Shown: positions 34,201 to 45,140 of the stretch, piece after piece
Numbering within the stretch: the first letter of the stretch is position 1
Layout of the letters: each line of letters begins with the position of its first letter
DNA from: Stenopsyche tienmushanensis
Taxonomy: Eukaryota > Arthropoda > Insecta > Trichoptera > Stenopsychidae
Assembly: GCA_008973525.1 (NCBI GenBank)
Contig: WACJ01000380.1
Location: forward strand, 124,001-188,000
DNA length: 64,000 nt
Reading direction: 5' to 3'
Translations under genes and position numbers: made by a program
The notes under the pieces: model-generated
What the model saw: the letters and a program-made list of their open reading frames with translations, nothing else
Told to the model about the DNA's origin: nothing
Databases searched by the model: none

Positions 34201-35131
34201 CCAGATCCACGACGGGTGTGACTTTGCACACATGTCATTGTCCTGAAATAAACTCGTGTTTATTCAATCCGAGCGATTTTTGCTAGCGTTATTTTCAGGA
34301 GAGTGTATATATAATTTTTCACGTCTGCGTATATCTTATTGATTGCGCACTGAACGTATGGGGCTTGCGTATTGCAAATGTCAAACGTCAGATTCCTCAT
34401 CTTTTACACGATAATAAAAGAAGGCAAGATTATATCTAGACAATTCCAAGGCTTCCGTCGTCCTTGAATGATAAAATTAGCTACGAAATAATAAAACGAG
34501 ACATAATAAAAAGAAATACACGTTCTATGTAAATTGCTCTCGTTTCAACGTCGGACGATAAGATATTACAATACGTTATACTGTCGAGGTGTATGCACCT
34601 AGATTTATCAAATGTACGACCGATAAACATATTTTTTTATATAAACAATTTACATATCAATCTAGCGCTTCCAATGCGGCTCTTTGCTTGTTGTGTATTT
34701 ATTCACCCCATTCATACAGTGAGCTAAATACGCAAACACAACAAGTACGGTGAACTTGTCGCTTGAATATCGACTCTATTTCATTTGATCGTAAGGAATA
34801 AAAATGTGTATCGATTTGTGTTGCGCTTGTGCGTTTTTAAATGCTCGATCGTAAACTTCACCGTCGCGAGAAAACTCCATGCGAATTTTCCCCGACACGA
34901 TCATTGATGCGATTTTTGGCCATAACACGGCGAAAAATCGATTCGATCTAACACTTTGATTGGCGCGATATTCATTTTATTTAAATGAATTTATACCCTG
35001 AAGTCCTGATGAAGGTATGAATGCGTCGCTTTTCAGCCATGAGCGCAGCGTAGCTCATAAGCGGGAAAAGTTTCAATCGAAGGGGAGAAACAGTGATGAG
35101 TGACAAGGACGGCAGCTGCGCGGAAATACTG

Positions 35132-35170
35132 TATATAAGGAGGCGCTTATCAGCTCCCAATTCAGTTGCT
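35132..35170 (+). promoter_or_regulatory. TATA box plus initiator, orphan core promoter
   Basis: TATATAAG at 35132-35139 is followed by TTCAGTT at 35161-35167, so the initiator A (35164) is 32 bases from the first T of the TATA box. That is the textbook insect spacing, and TCAGT is the arthropod initiator consensus. No recognisable protein follows on the plus strand; the 96-codon frame from 35166 is AT-biased. It might drive a small or non-coding RNA, or a split gene whose first exon is too short to see. Confidence 0.4.
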
Positions 35171-36049
35171 GTTGAGGTATCAACAGCGCTTTGTCTCGAT
35201 AATAGGGCTGCATATTGTGCATTTTAAAATAGACCTTAAAAATAAACATTTTTTCGCTATTATGTATGCCATAAGACTCTTTTTTTCAGAATTAATCTTA
35301 TCGAAATGTATTAAAAATACATTTAAAATTATGCTATGGGAAAGAAAATCTATGTCAACCGATAACTTCAAAGATTGGCGACAAATCGAAGGGATCATAT
35401 CAGCATTGCCATCATCAGATGTCAATCCTTTCCCTTCAAACTTAGTCCATTCTTAAAATATCTGACATTTTGATTTTTTTTTTAAATACGTTATAGTAGT
35501 ACATTTGCATCGTCTGTCATCAGATTTGACATTCCACGTCGGGAAAGAAGTGGAAGCGCCATCAACCACCGTCTGAGCTTCGCCGATGGAGCCGATGGAT
35601 GCGATGGTACTCCTGAGCAATGGTGTGCTTAAGAACTTACATCAATCGGTATTAGTGTTTAGTGTGAGGATTTATAGGCCCCCCTTGTAAAACTGGGGGT
35701 CGGCGGCCCCAACCCTCGCACTCTATCGATTGGTCAAACAAACAAACACGGCACTGGTCTGTTTACCATCGCGATAACTGGCCAACGGTGAGGCGCAGCA
35801 CCCCTTTATGGACTCGAAAGAAATGCTTCTGCAATGAAAATATTTTGCAATTTGATTAATCTCGGTGCACGATTAACAGAGAGCAAAAAACGAGACATCA
35901 GGGTCGATGATATCAGGGCTTCGAACCGAAAAAAAAACCGTTATTTAACCCCGTAATTGAACCGGTTCGAAAATATCGGTTTATTCCGCTCCGATACACT
36001 TCATAAGTTAATATTTTAATAATTAGATGTAACTTTCATCTTTATAAAT

Positions 36050-36428
36050 AAATAAAGCCAAGAATCTTGTATTTGTATGTCCGCCACTTATCATCCGTAC
36101 AAATCCATTTATCTGTCAGGACCGTCGCAGTATGCATGAAGCTTGTACATAAATAAACAAACTCTGTCGATAGCACACAATACTCGGTCATTTCTTTGTA
36201 TAAACATAAATAATACAATTGAAATCAATTCATTATATCATTCACACATCATTATTAGTCGATAAATTTGGGTTAACGATCTATACAATCGTACGATATA
36301 CACAAGAGACTATTTCCATCTTTGTCTCACATTCACAATATTCGACATGCAAAATACTCTGTCCTTGTTTCTCTCCGAGCTCAATGTGTAAGAATGTTCT
36401 TTCTAAATTACTGGAATTCGGACACAAC
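36050..36428 (-). mobile_element. TTAA-family fragment
   Basis: Carries in order TATCATCCGTACAAATCCAT, GATAGCACACAATACTCG and TCTATACAATCGTACGATAT, shared with the copies at 50140 and 57740. It runs straight into a hAT copy at 36429, so its right end is lost. Confidence 0.6.
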
Positions 36429-36910
36429 TAGAGAATCCAATTCCGAGCCAAGATTTCGATCCCGGGATCTGGATTTTCAATAGTTTAAGAAATTACATTG
36501 ATAAATTTGATCAAAAATTACTAAATAAATCCATTTGTTTAATATAAAAAATAATTTGAAGACGAAATAATTTTATTTATGTAAGAAAAGATAAGAATAC
36601 AATTCAAAAATACATAAATAGAACACTAAAAAATTCTAATAACATTTTGAAAATATGCCCGAAGTAACATTAAAGCATCGAGTGTTTCATAATTTAGTCT
36701 GGATCGCAAAATTCCCGATTTCCCGACAAATTATTTATTTCCGTCGCTGCAGATAAATACTCACATACTATAATACTTTGATGTGATTCGTAATCATATT
36801 ACGGAGGAATACAAAAATTCTGAAGCCCGTATCTATTATATTTCATATCGATATTCTCATTATTAGAGTCGAGGTGTAGTAAATACATCACCGGTAGGGA
36901 AAGGTTAATG
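36429..36910 (-). mobile_element. hAT element copy, reverse orientation
   Basis: Starts TAGAGAATCCAATTCC, a diverged form of the hAT end at 17891, and continues with the reverse complement of 18300-18870, including the sequence that encodes the dimerisation segment in the full copy. The other end is missing beyond ACCGGTAGGGAAAGG. Confidence 0.7.
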
Positions 36911-37071
36911 TAACAATTTGCAATGCAGCAAAGCAAAAGCTATCAAATTTATTGTGAACGATTCAATAGTATGTAGCAAATCTCTGTCACGTCTGAATAA
37001 ATTTCGAGATCGACCTCGAAACATGGAATCCTAACCTTGACTAATTATAAAGTCAAGCTTATCGATCTAAA

Positions 37072-37114
37072 ATAAAACAAAACACCTGAGGGGCCCTCAA
37101 GTGTTTTGTTTTAT
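37072..37114. repeat. Near-perfect palindrome
   Basis: The arms ATAAAACAAAACACCTGAGG and CCTCAAGTGTTTTGTTTTAT pair with one mismatch around a GGGCCC centre. The left arm and its upstream flank (GAGATCGACCTCGAA then AAGCTTATCGATCTAA) recur at 40422-40556 without the right arm. Confidence 0.75.
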
Positions 37115-37145
37115 GAGAAACAACCCCGATTCACGCTGGGCGACG

Positions 37146-37270
37146 ATAGTGTTAAATATAAGCTTCATACGCGCTGCTGCGATCCTGATTGATACGAATA
37201 ATAAATGGCGGACAAGCAAATATAGCATCTAAGACTATGAAGTTCTTAAATTAGTGCACTACTCAAAGGG
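37146..37270 (+). mobile_element. Short TTAA-family derivative
   Basis: Begins near GTGTTAAATATAAGCTTCAT and ends ACTACTCAAAGGGTTAA, with TTAA at 37271-37274. The right terminus is the same CTACTCAAAGGG seen in degenerated form at 31420 and 41400. Confidence 0.65.
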
Positions 37271-38802
37271 TTAAAGTCGTTGTTTTTTTTTTTCATAAAA
37301 AAGAATATGTGGTAGTCTCCACGGGTTTCGAATTGCGGGTTGTTTTGTTTAGTGTTTACATTATTTCCGTGGTGGGTGTTTACGTCGAGTGCAGTGGGAG
37401 GCAATGGGGGAGGCAGCCGAGTAAACAACGGATTCAGGAGGGTCACCCGGAGACCAGCTAACGACCGACGACTGAATGCCATCATCGGAACCAAATCCAA
37501 GTGCGTTTTTGCATGCTTAAATAATCATTTTAACAAATGCTCCACAATGATCCATGTGAGGATATTTTTTATAAAATACGTCATTGTGGTTCAAAATAGT
37601 TCACATGTCAAGTCTGACCACAATGATAAATACGATGGAAAATCTGTTCAGACGATAACATAGAGATAAAACAATAAAGCTGAACGGTTGACCACAAAGC
37701 GTTTTTCTGTTCATCATCGCGTTCCTGATGGAATCCACAATAAGATCGCTCGATTGACTGATCCACCTGATTTAAAATGCTACCACCCTAATTTTATTGC
37801 AATAACTCAATGAAACATCGTCGATTGACGAGAAATCGAACAATATGATGATAATGTGGGATCCGAAGCAACAAAGATCATAGGCAAAGTTCTTGCACGT
37901 GCTTCGCTCCAGTGGTCGGTTGTTTGTCGCTGATAATGCTTTTGGAACATAACGCAATGTTATTGTTTGGCAGCTGCGGTGTGTTTATGCACGAAATTGT
38001 TTACAATAACTATAAATAATGTTTACAATACACAGTTCTTAACTTGTACCAAACAGCCGGTCAATTCTGCACGAAGAAAAACTGCGTGCTGTTGCTGACC
38101 AGAGTGCCGACGAAGGATGTAGCAATCGGAGCGAGGACGTTATCTGAATGTCCCAGATAAAATTGGAAAATCCATATAAATAAACATGTATCCCACTACT
38201 CTTCAGGTATTCCCGCTGATCACGAGGGATAATAATTAATCACTTGGTTCTACGTAGCAAAAAAGAATCTAGTGTTGCTTGTTTGGCTTGTCTACTTTTA
38301 TTATGTAACATTTTTCGCTAATGCCCGGTACACACAAAGCTAGTTTACCAAGCTAGGAGAGCAAACTGATGCTGGTGAGCTAACAAGATAGTACGCTCCA
38401 TATACTAGCATAAATAAACGGAATATTAGGTGTTAAATACATACGTATTGCCAAAAAACACGTTTAATTGTTAAGAGCATATAAACATTTCATGCTATGT
38501 ATTATTATGTGTTTGTATAAATTACCACAATAACAAGGAACTAAGACAATTTCCAAAATTGGTAGATATGAACGCTGAAGGATCATTCAGCGACAACAAC
38601 ATAATTCTTCGATGTCTTCTATATCATCATCATAAATACATCGAAGTGGAAAGATGAATCTCCAATAGATATCGCATAATTTCCAATTTTGAATTGCAAG
38701 GATATCTATAGTGATTCTGCGATGGACTTCTTGAGCTGGGAAGAACTGGATTACATATATTGCCAGATAATCGTTTTGGGAAGTGTTATTCAGTCTTTTT
38801 AA

Positions 38803-39341
38803 CTTTTTAAGGAGTATTATCGAAGGGTCTTCGATATGACCTTCACTATTCAGAAAGAGCACTGAAGCTCCGAGGCGGACAGAGACAGAGAGAACTTAGC
38901 GCAGTTCAGGAGACTGAGACGGAGAGCTTTCTTGCATGCATCGCAGGATTGTATAGATCGTTAAGAACAAATTTATCCACTTATAATGATTTCGATTTCA
39001 AGTGTGTCATTTGTTTACGCAAAGAAACGACCGAATATTGTGTGTTATCGAGAGTGTTTGTTTATTTAACTGCCTGCCGTTCTTCGCTGCGTGTTGAATG
39101 AGTCTTTGTCCAATTATCATTTCCTTCTAAAGGAGGAGTACTTGAATCGATTTTTTGTGCATTGTTTATGTAAAGAAACGACGTGGTCTTGTATGCACTA
39201 TCTAGTGTTCATTTACAATTGACTCTGCCTCGAATTGAAGATTGTCTTACGCTGATTAGGAGCTGACAGAAAATAATCGGTGTAAAGCGATTATGACATC
39301 AACGACTTCATCGATTTTAAATTTGCTCAATAACGAAAAGG
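38803..39341 (+). mobile_element. TTAA-flanked element, 539 bp, twin of 44037-44553
   Basis: TTAA at 38799-38802 and 39342-39345 bounds the element. It matches the 44037 copy almost base for base except for a block of about 30-40 bases (GAGGCGGACAGAGACAGAGA and flanks) present only here. Internally it has two diverged tandem monomers: one with TTGTTTACGCAAAGAAACGA and GTGTGTTATCGA, the other with TTGTTTATGTAAAGAAACGA and GTATGCACTATC. No open frame. Confidence 0.8.
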
Positions 39342-39754
39342 TTAACACGTACATCGCCAAGTCACTCGTATTTGGATGACGATTTTCTTCGTCCATTTAA
39401 AATTACAATTATCATGATTTTGGAAAATTGGGATAATATGTTGAATGGATTCTTTTTAACATTCGAAAATTTGTCTCTTCTTCTAATCGGTTTGCCCTGC
39501 GGATTTTTATGAATTTCTAAATTCTAAGACGTATATTTTGCTTCTTCTTTTCATTGTCATGCCTAGTTTTAATCGAATATAACCATTCTCTAGCTAGAAG
39601 ATCCCGAAATTTTCTTATTTGTTGCTTTTTGATACTCAACACAATGACTTGCTATGGTTGCTCCTATAAGTAAATGTAATTGCAATTTGTGATGCTACTT
39701 GCTTGACCTGAAGGCTTATCACTTTTTCATCCATAATAATGAAAGAATTTCACC

Positions 39755-40020
39755 CGGGATAATATCGGAAGTTAACACATTCAATACGGGGAAATTTCGC
39801 GCGCGTTTGTCCATAGTTTTTGATCGCTAAAAATAGTTTCAACAAATCCATGACAAAATTCAAAAAACATGACAAAATTATTAACACATTGCGTACAGGA
39901 AGCATAAACGCGCAATGTTTTAACGCGTTCCGCGCCACGTCCACCGTATATGGTGGACGCGGCGCGCATTTCTTCCGGACGTTTTCTTCCTCCATTTAAA
40001 TACAATTTAGCAAGTTATTT
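39755..40020. repeat. TTAA-associated repeat with hairpin
   Basis: Sequence with GTTAACACATTCAATACGGG and TTAACACATTGCGTACAGG, wording common at piggyBac-like MITE ends in insects. A 15-base hairpin lies at 39931-39966. Both open frames on the minus strand are side effects of the GC-rich hairpin. Confidence 0.45.
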
Positions 40021-40660
40021 ATTTTCTATTCAATGGAATTAACACATGCAAATATTAAATAAACAGAATATAATAAATATATGTTTATATATAACATATA
40101 AAGGCATAAAATATGCATATGCAATATGTTTAAATATTATAAAATTATGTTTAAAATAAAATATAACTTTATATAATGTTACCACCTATTAATTGAAACA
40201 ATTCAAACACATATGAGGTGATTTTGGACGATTAGCACAACATCTTGCGACTTTTTTTGCATTTTTTTTCGCTTCCCGGAGATCGAGAATTTGTCAGTCA
40301 GTCAAACAGTCTCCAAAAGGGCGAATCCAGCGTCTCCCTGTTACGTATTTCTACGATTTACAAATGTTAACTTTGCGAACGTCTTTCTTAAATGTCTTTA
40401 AGATGGACAACTGTCTAAATATCTTTCGAGATCGACCTCGAAGCTTGCATTCCTACCCTTGTCTGTTCGCACTTGCTTATCTTCACTTTTTTTTGTTAAT
40501 TTGACTAATAGTAGAATCAAGCTTGTCGATCTAAGATAAAACAACACCTGAGAGAAGATGCGCCATATATTGTCCATGTTTATCCCGTGCATTTCAATTT
40601 TGCATCGCTAACCCTTCTGTTTACGCACCGACTATCGAATTTGGGCGTAGAACGTGTTAA

Positions 40661-41085
40661 TATACACTGTTGATAGCACACAAGAGCACATCATTTCTTC
40701 ACATAAACAATGCACAACAAATCGATTCATTTGACTCAGATAAGATTCTCAATATAAGCGAGCCTTTCCGACAACGATTCTGAAACTGAACATATTTCTC
40801 CTAATCAATGTAAAGAAATGATAATTGGACAAAGACTCATTCAACAAGCAGCGATGAACGAGTTAAATAAATAATCACTGTCGATAGCACAAATATTAGG
40901 TCATTTCTTCAAGTAAACATAAACAATACACTTGAAATCGATTCATTATATCATTGACACATCATTATTAGTCGATACATTTGGGCTAACTTCTTCTCTG
41001 TGTCTCTCCAAGCTCAATGTACAAGAGTGCTCTTTCTGAATCACTGGAATGCGCTTGCAATATTGCGATCATCCTCTTTTAAGGG
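40661..41085 (-). mobile_element. TTAA-family element sharing a TTAA with its neighbour
   Basis: TTAA at 40657-40660 and 41086-41089. Contains the two monomers in reverse orientation (GATAGCACACAAGAGCACAT and GATAGCACAAATATTAGG) and the family's right block with AAGAGTGCTCTTTCTGAATC. The right end is ATCCTCTTTTAAGGG. Confidence 0.75.
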
Positions 41086-41089
41086 TTAA

Positions 41090-41412
41090 AGAGGTAAGAC
41101 ACAATGTTGTATCCGAGTTCCAATAACTCATAAAGAGCATTCTTACGGGTTAAGCTTGGAGACACATATTTTGACTACACTAGTAATGATGTGTGAATGA
41201 TATATTGAATCGATTTCAAGTGTATTGTTTATGTTTACTTGAAGAAATGAGCGAATATTGTGTGCTATCGGCAGTGTTTTATTTATTTATGTAAAGCTTA
41301 ATACACGCTGCGACTATCCTGATAAGTGGATTTGTGCGGATGATAAGCGACGGACATGCAAATATAGCATCTAAGTAAATAATGATTTAAAATTAACTCA
41401 CTAGACAAAGGG
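41090..41412 (+). mobile_element. TTAA-family element, 323 bp
   Basis: TTAA at 41086-41089 and 41413-41416. Starts AGAGGTAAGACACAATGTTG and ends CACTAGACAAAGGG. One monomer (TGTTTATGTTTACTTGAAGAA, then GTGTGCTATCGGCAGTG) is present, followed by the AAGCTTAATACACGCTGC segment. Confidence 0.75.
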
Positions 41413-42099
41413 TTAATGTTTTCTCACAACATCGGAAATAAACATCAGACACATATGATATGGCTATAAAAAGTCATTTCGATGCGGAAATTTCGCCGAT
41501 TCGCGCCCGGCGATAAGCGTGTTAAATGATCGGTCCGAGTAAATACCATTCGGAAACGCTGTTGGTCTCTGATAATCTTCAATATAAGCTTGCCCTTTTG
41601 CGGTTGTAATTCTTGCGTTTTTATGAATGGAATTCTAAGAAAGCAAATTTGCTGCGAAGGAAAACCCAACGCAAATCGAGCGATTATTCTATTTTAATCC
41701 ACACTACGCTAATAAACGCAAAATTTTTAATGTATGCATGCGGTCGGCGTTTTGACCGCGGAAACCGGCATTACATAATCGTGTAAATTCAGCTCCATTC
41801 AAAGTCTTCGGATTCATCAATGAAAAACGTGCCTTTTTCGAATTCTAAAATATTAAAATAGTTAGCAACTGTCTCACCTGCCGGATAGCGTAGAGCATTC
41901 TCGTACCAAGGGCCAATATGGAAGAGGATCGGCTTTCGAAAAACTCAAAAAACTTCACGTGCCCCTCGAACCGTCAATAATTCAACACATCATATTTCCA
42001 CGCGCGTATTTTCTTCACACGATGCACTTAAATTCGAAAACATTTCATACATTAATACGAATCAAACATATACGAATGGTCAAATATGATATATTTATT

Positions 42100-43349
42100 T
42101 ATTTAGCGCCGAGTTTACGCTCGGCCGACTCATAACTCCCGCCATGCGGATTCGAAGTAATAAACAATTCGGATATAAAACGACTATAAACAATGATAGC
42201 GGACGGCCATAACCGAGCGGCGTTTTCGCGCCGAGCGGCCAAAATTCGAGCCGGAAAAGGCGAAACAACTGTTGCTTATAAGCAACCGGCCACAACTGAC
42301 AGCGAGTAGCTCAACAGCGCCGCGATTCAAAATTTTGAGCGACGCGCGAATTTACGAACGCCCGATTTGCCGCATGCATATTTATTGACAATTAATCGGG
42401 TTAACAATACGATTTTTATATGGGGATTTAACTAAAACATTTTATTGTTGCGGATTTGATCGTTTATCAAATGCGTCGCTCATGAGCGATTTGCGGCGGA
42501 TGAATCGATCGCGGATTTAAATCGCATTTTTCGGCGTGGCAACACTCGGTCGATGTCAATCGCTTCGATGTGCACTCACAGTTTGACGTTTATGTCCGCA
42601 TTCGACACTACGCACATTCGCGCGAATATATCCGCGCGATATCGGCTTTATCACACCAATAACGATTTGTTTGTGTTTATGTTGTTTATTTGCGCGCATC
42701 GGAGTGAATCGCGACGATTGCGGCCTCGATGCGGTCCGCATGACGTTTGTCCGATTGTCGTATCGCCGCGAGCGAAATGTTGCCAATGCACAAAATATAA
42801 TTGATTCAAATCGCGATATCGCTCCGATATCCGAGCGTCGAACGTTCGAGCCGCTCGAGGACGCGACGCTCATGAGCGACGAACTATTTATTTATATTTA
42901 TGGCGATCTATTTTTATTTACACGTTAATTATTATTTATTGCACTGGGTGTCGCGATCGGGCACGCGTCGGCCCTTACGGGATCGGATTCGAATCACTGC
43001 GGTCGAGGCGTTAAAATTGCCAGTGCGAAAAAATGTAGGAATTGTATTCGAATTAGTCGGCGGATGTGGCGATAAATAAGCATTTACATGAGCAGCGCTG
43101 CGCGACGCGCGGGCGGTCCGACACAACAGCGGGGACTGTTGGGACGGTTGCCGCTTACACAACAATGCAACGTGAAATAAGCAAAGCAATATTTAACCAA
43201 CAGCGCCATTCCGCGCCGCCGTGGTGGTAGTTTAGTTTACATGATACACAGCTGAAATACAAATAATATAAACATTATGAGTGGCGGAGGAGCGGGCCTG
43301 CGCACCGGGCTCCGGCCCCTCGACAACCAGCGGCACCCGATCCACTCAC
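42100..43349. promoter_or_regulatory. CpG-rich island
   Basis: Composition changes sharply: CG dinucleotides are frequent (for example CGGCCATAACCGAGCGGCG, GACGCGCGAATTTACGAACG, CGATCGGGCACGCGTCGG) in a genome otherwise poor in GC. No repeat ends and no protein family match. Such blocks in insects usually mark a promoter or the first exon and start of the first intron of a developmental gene, and the candidate FoxP start exon lies at its right edge. Confidence 0.5.
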
Positions 43350-43426
43350 CCCCGCCTTACTTAGGCAGGGCTTACACTCGCGATCCATCATTTGCATGCC
43401 CAATTCAATCATTTCAAAAATATTAA
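43277..43426 (+). CDS. Small plus-strand open frame, 49 codons, uncertain
   Basis: ATG at 43277 opens MSGGGAGLRTGLRPLDNQRH and continues with PIHSPPPYLGRAY to a stop at 43424. It is the antisense of the candidate FoxP start exon, so at most one of the two is likely coding. The codon content is GC-rich because of the island. No family is recognised. Confidence 0.15.
   Translation: MSGGGAGLRTGLRPLDNQRHPIHSPPPYLGRAYTRDPSFACPIQSFQKY
43350..43397 (-). CDS. Candidate FoxP start exon (16 codons)
   Basis: On the minus strand an ATG at 43397-43395 opens a short frame reading MQMMDRECKPCLSKAG, ending at a strong GTGAGT donor (43349-43344) in phase 0. This matches the phase-0 acceptor of the first firm FoxP exon 15 kb downstream. 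The exon lies at the edge of a CpG-rich island. Weak points: phase agreement has a one-in-three chance, I know no matching FoxP N-terminus for certain, and a hAT copy begins about 120 bases upstream, leaving little room for a 5' leader. An overlapping plus-strand frame (43277-43426) competes with it. Confidence 0.35.
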
Positions 43427-43514
43427 CCCTTTGCACTCCGTTGTCCTTAGCTTTCTATTGAAATGGCAAAAAAAATCAAATCAAATTGTTCAAGTACTAA
43501 GTCAGAAGAGAGCG

Positions 43515-43954
43515 CGAAAAGTGCCCACCAATATGATGAAGGCTACTAAATCGAGACATTCCTGCCGAAATCTGGATGCTTGGAAACAGTGGCATAACTA
43601 CACTAATTGGCAAGCTTAAGCGACTTCTAGGGGCAGTAACTGTCTAATCTATATATACAGTACATATATGTTTTTCAAATTGTTATTTTAACCTTTCCCT
43701 CCCGATGATGTATTTACTACACCTCGACTCTAATAATGCGAATATCGATATGAAATATAATAGATACAGAGCTTCATAATTTGTGTATTCCTCCGTAATA
43801 TAATTGCGAATCACATCAAAGTATTATAGTATATAAGTATTCATCTGCAGCGACGGAAATTTAAAAAAAATGTCGGGAAATCGGGAATTTTCGCGAATTT
43901 TCAGGCATTCATGAGCATCTAAGACTGTCCGGGATCCCGTGATTGGATTCGCTA
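43515..43954 (+). mobile_element. hAT element copy, truncated on the left
   Basis: From GATGAAGGCTACTAAATCGA it follows the 18020-18380 part of the full hAT copy and ends GATTGGATTCGCTA, the diverged right terminal repeat. The dimerisation-segment coding DNA is absent. Confidence 0.7.
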
Positions 43955-44036
43955 GTCCTGACAGATAAATGTATTTGTACGGATGATAAGTGGCAGACTG
44001 AGCAAATATAGCATCTAAGGATTATGAAGAGTTTAA

Positions 44037-44553
44037 CCTTTTAAGGAAGTATTATCGAAGGGTCTTCGATATGATATTCACTATTCAGAAAGAGCACTCT
44101 TGTGCATTGAAGCTCAGGAGACTGAGACGGAGAGCTTTCTCGCATGCATCGCAGGATTGTATAGATCGTTAAGTCCAAATGTATCGACTTATAATGATTT
44201 CGATTTCAAGTGTGTTATTTGTTTACGCAAAGAAACTGACCGAATATTGTGTGCTATCGACGAGTGTTTGTTTATTTAACTGCTTGCTGTTCTTCGCTGC
44301 GTGTTGAATGAGTCTTTGTCCAATTATCATTTCCTTCTAAAGGAGGAGCACTTGAATCGATTTTTTGTGCATTGTTTATGTAAAGAAATGACGTGGTCTT
44401 GTGTGCACTATCAAGTGTTCATTTACAATTGACTCTGCCTCGAATTGAAGATTGTCTTACGCTGATTAGGAGCTGAACAGAAAGTAATCAGGTGTAAAGC
44501 GATTATGACATCAACGACTTCATCGATTTTAAATTTGCTCACTAACGAAAAGG
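44037..44553 (+). mobile_element. TTAA-flanked element, 517 bp, best-preserved copy
   Basis: TTAA at 44033-44036 and 44554-44557. The ends CCTTTT and AAAAGG are inverted. The interior carries the two diverged tandem monomers seen at 38803. The high similarity of the two copies indicates recent movement or a segmental duplication. It sits inside an older TTAA-family fragment (43960-44032). Confidence 0.82.
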
Positions 44554-44849
44554 TTAATTATTCTTACTACTACTCTCTATACAAGATGGCTAGGGCTTGG
44601 GGAGACGTGGTTAAAGTGTAGATTTGCAAGGCAGTGTCGGATTACTCGATTAAGTTGGACTATATAATATATTGCCCACTTGTAGTCCGGAACATTTTGG
44701 AAAAGAGTACTTGTAATCCGAAAAAAATATGAAAAATAGTTTATTTGCAAATACATTTTTTCTTAAAAAATCTAGTACACTTACTTTCTGAATATGCATC
44801 GTACATTCAAAGTTTCATATTATGGATGCATGAACGAATAATGTATGAT

Positions 44850-44970
44850 ATCGACGGTGTTCATTTATAGAAATACAAGCTTCATATACGCTGCGCGGTC
44901 CTGACAGATAAGTGAATTTGTACGGACGGATAAGTGGCGGACATGCAAATATTGCATCTATGTTTTAGCT
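44850..44970 (+). repeat. TTAA-family fragment
   Basis: Contains ACAAGCTTCATATACGCTGC and GATAAGTGAATTTGTACGGA, then GCAAATATTGCATCTATG. No terminus is preserved. Confidence 0.6.
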
Positions 44971-44974
44971 ATCC

Positions 44975-45140
44975 CTTGCTAGTTATAAAATCTCCTTCTT
45001 TTTATTATCTTCTTGTAAAACAACTTTGCTTTCATGGCCAATATGAGTCCAGAAATAGGTGTACGCCTGTTTCTTTCCTAAAGAAACCACATTTGCAAAG
45101 CTTCCTCCGCCTCTGGATGTTTAGCTTTTAAGTTTGTCTA
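44975..45140 (-). pseudogene. Possible piggyBac Cys-rich C-terminus remnant
   Basis: A minus frame reads IQRRRKLCKCGFFRKETGVH then a stop. The pattern RRRxxCxxC...RKET is that of the Cys-rich C-terminal domain of piggyBac transposases, though the later cysteines are lost. The frame is broken and the match is short, so this is tentative. Confidence 0.25.
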
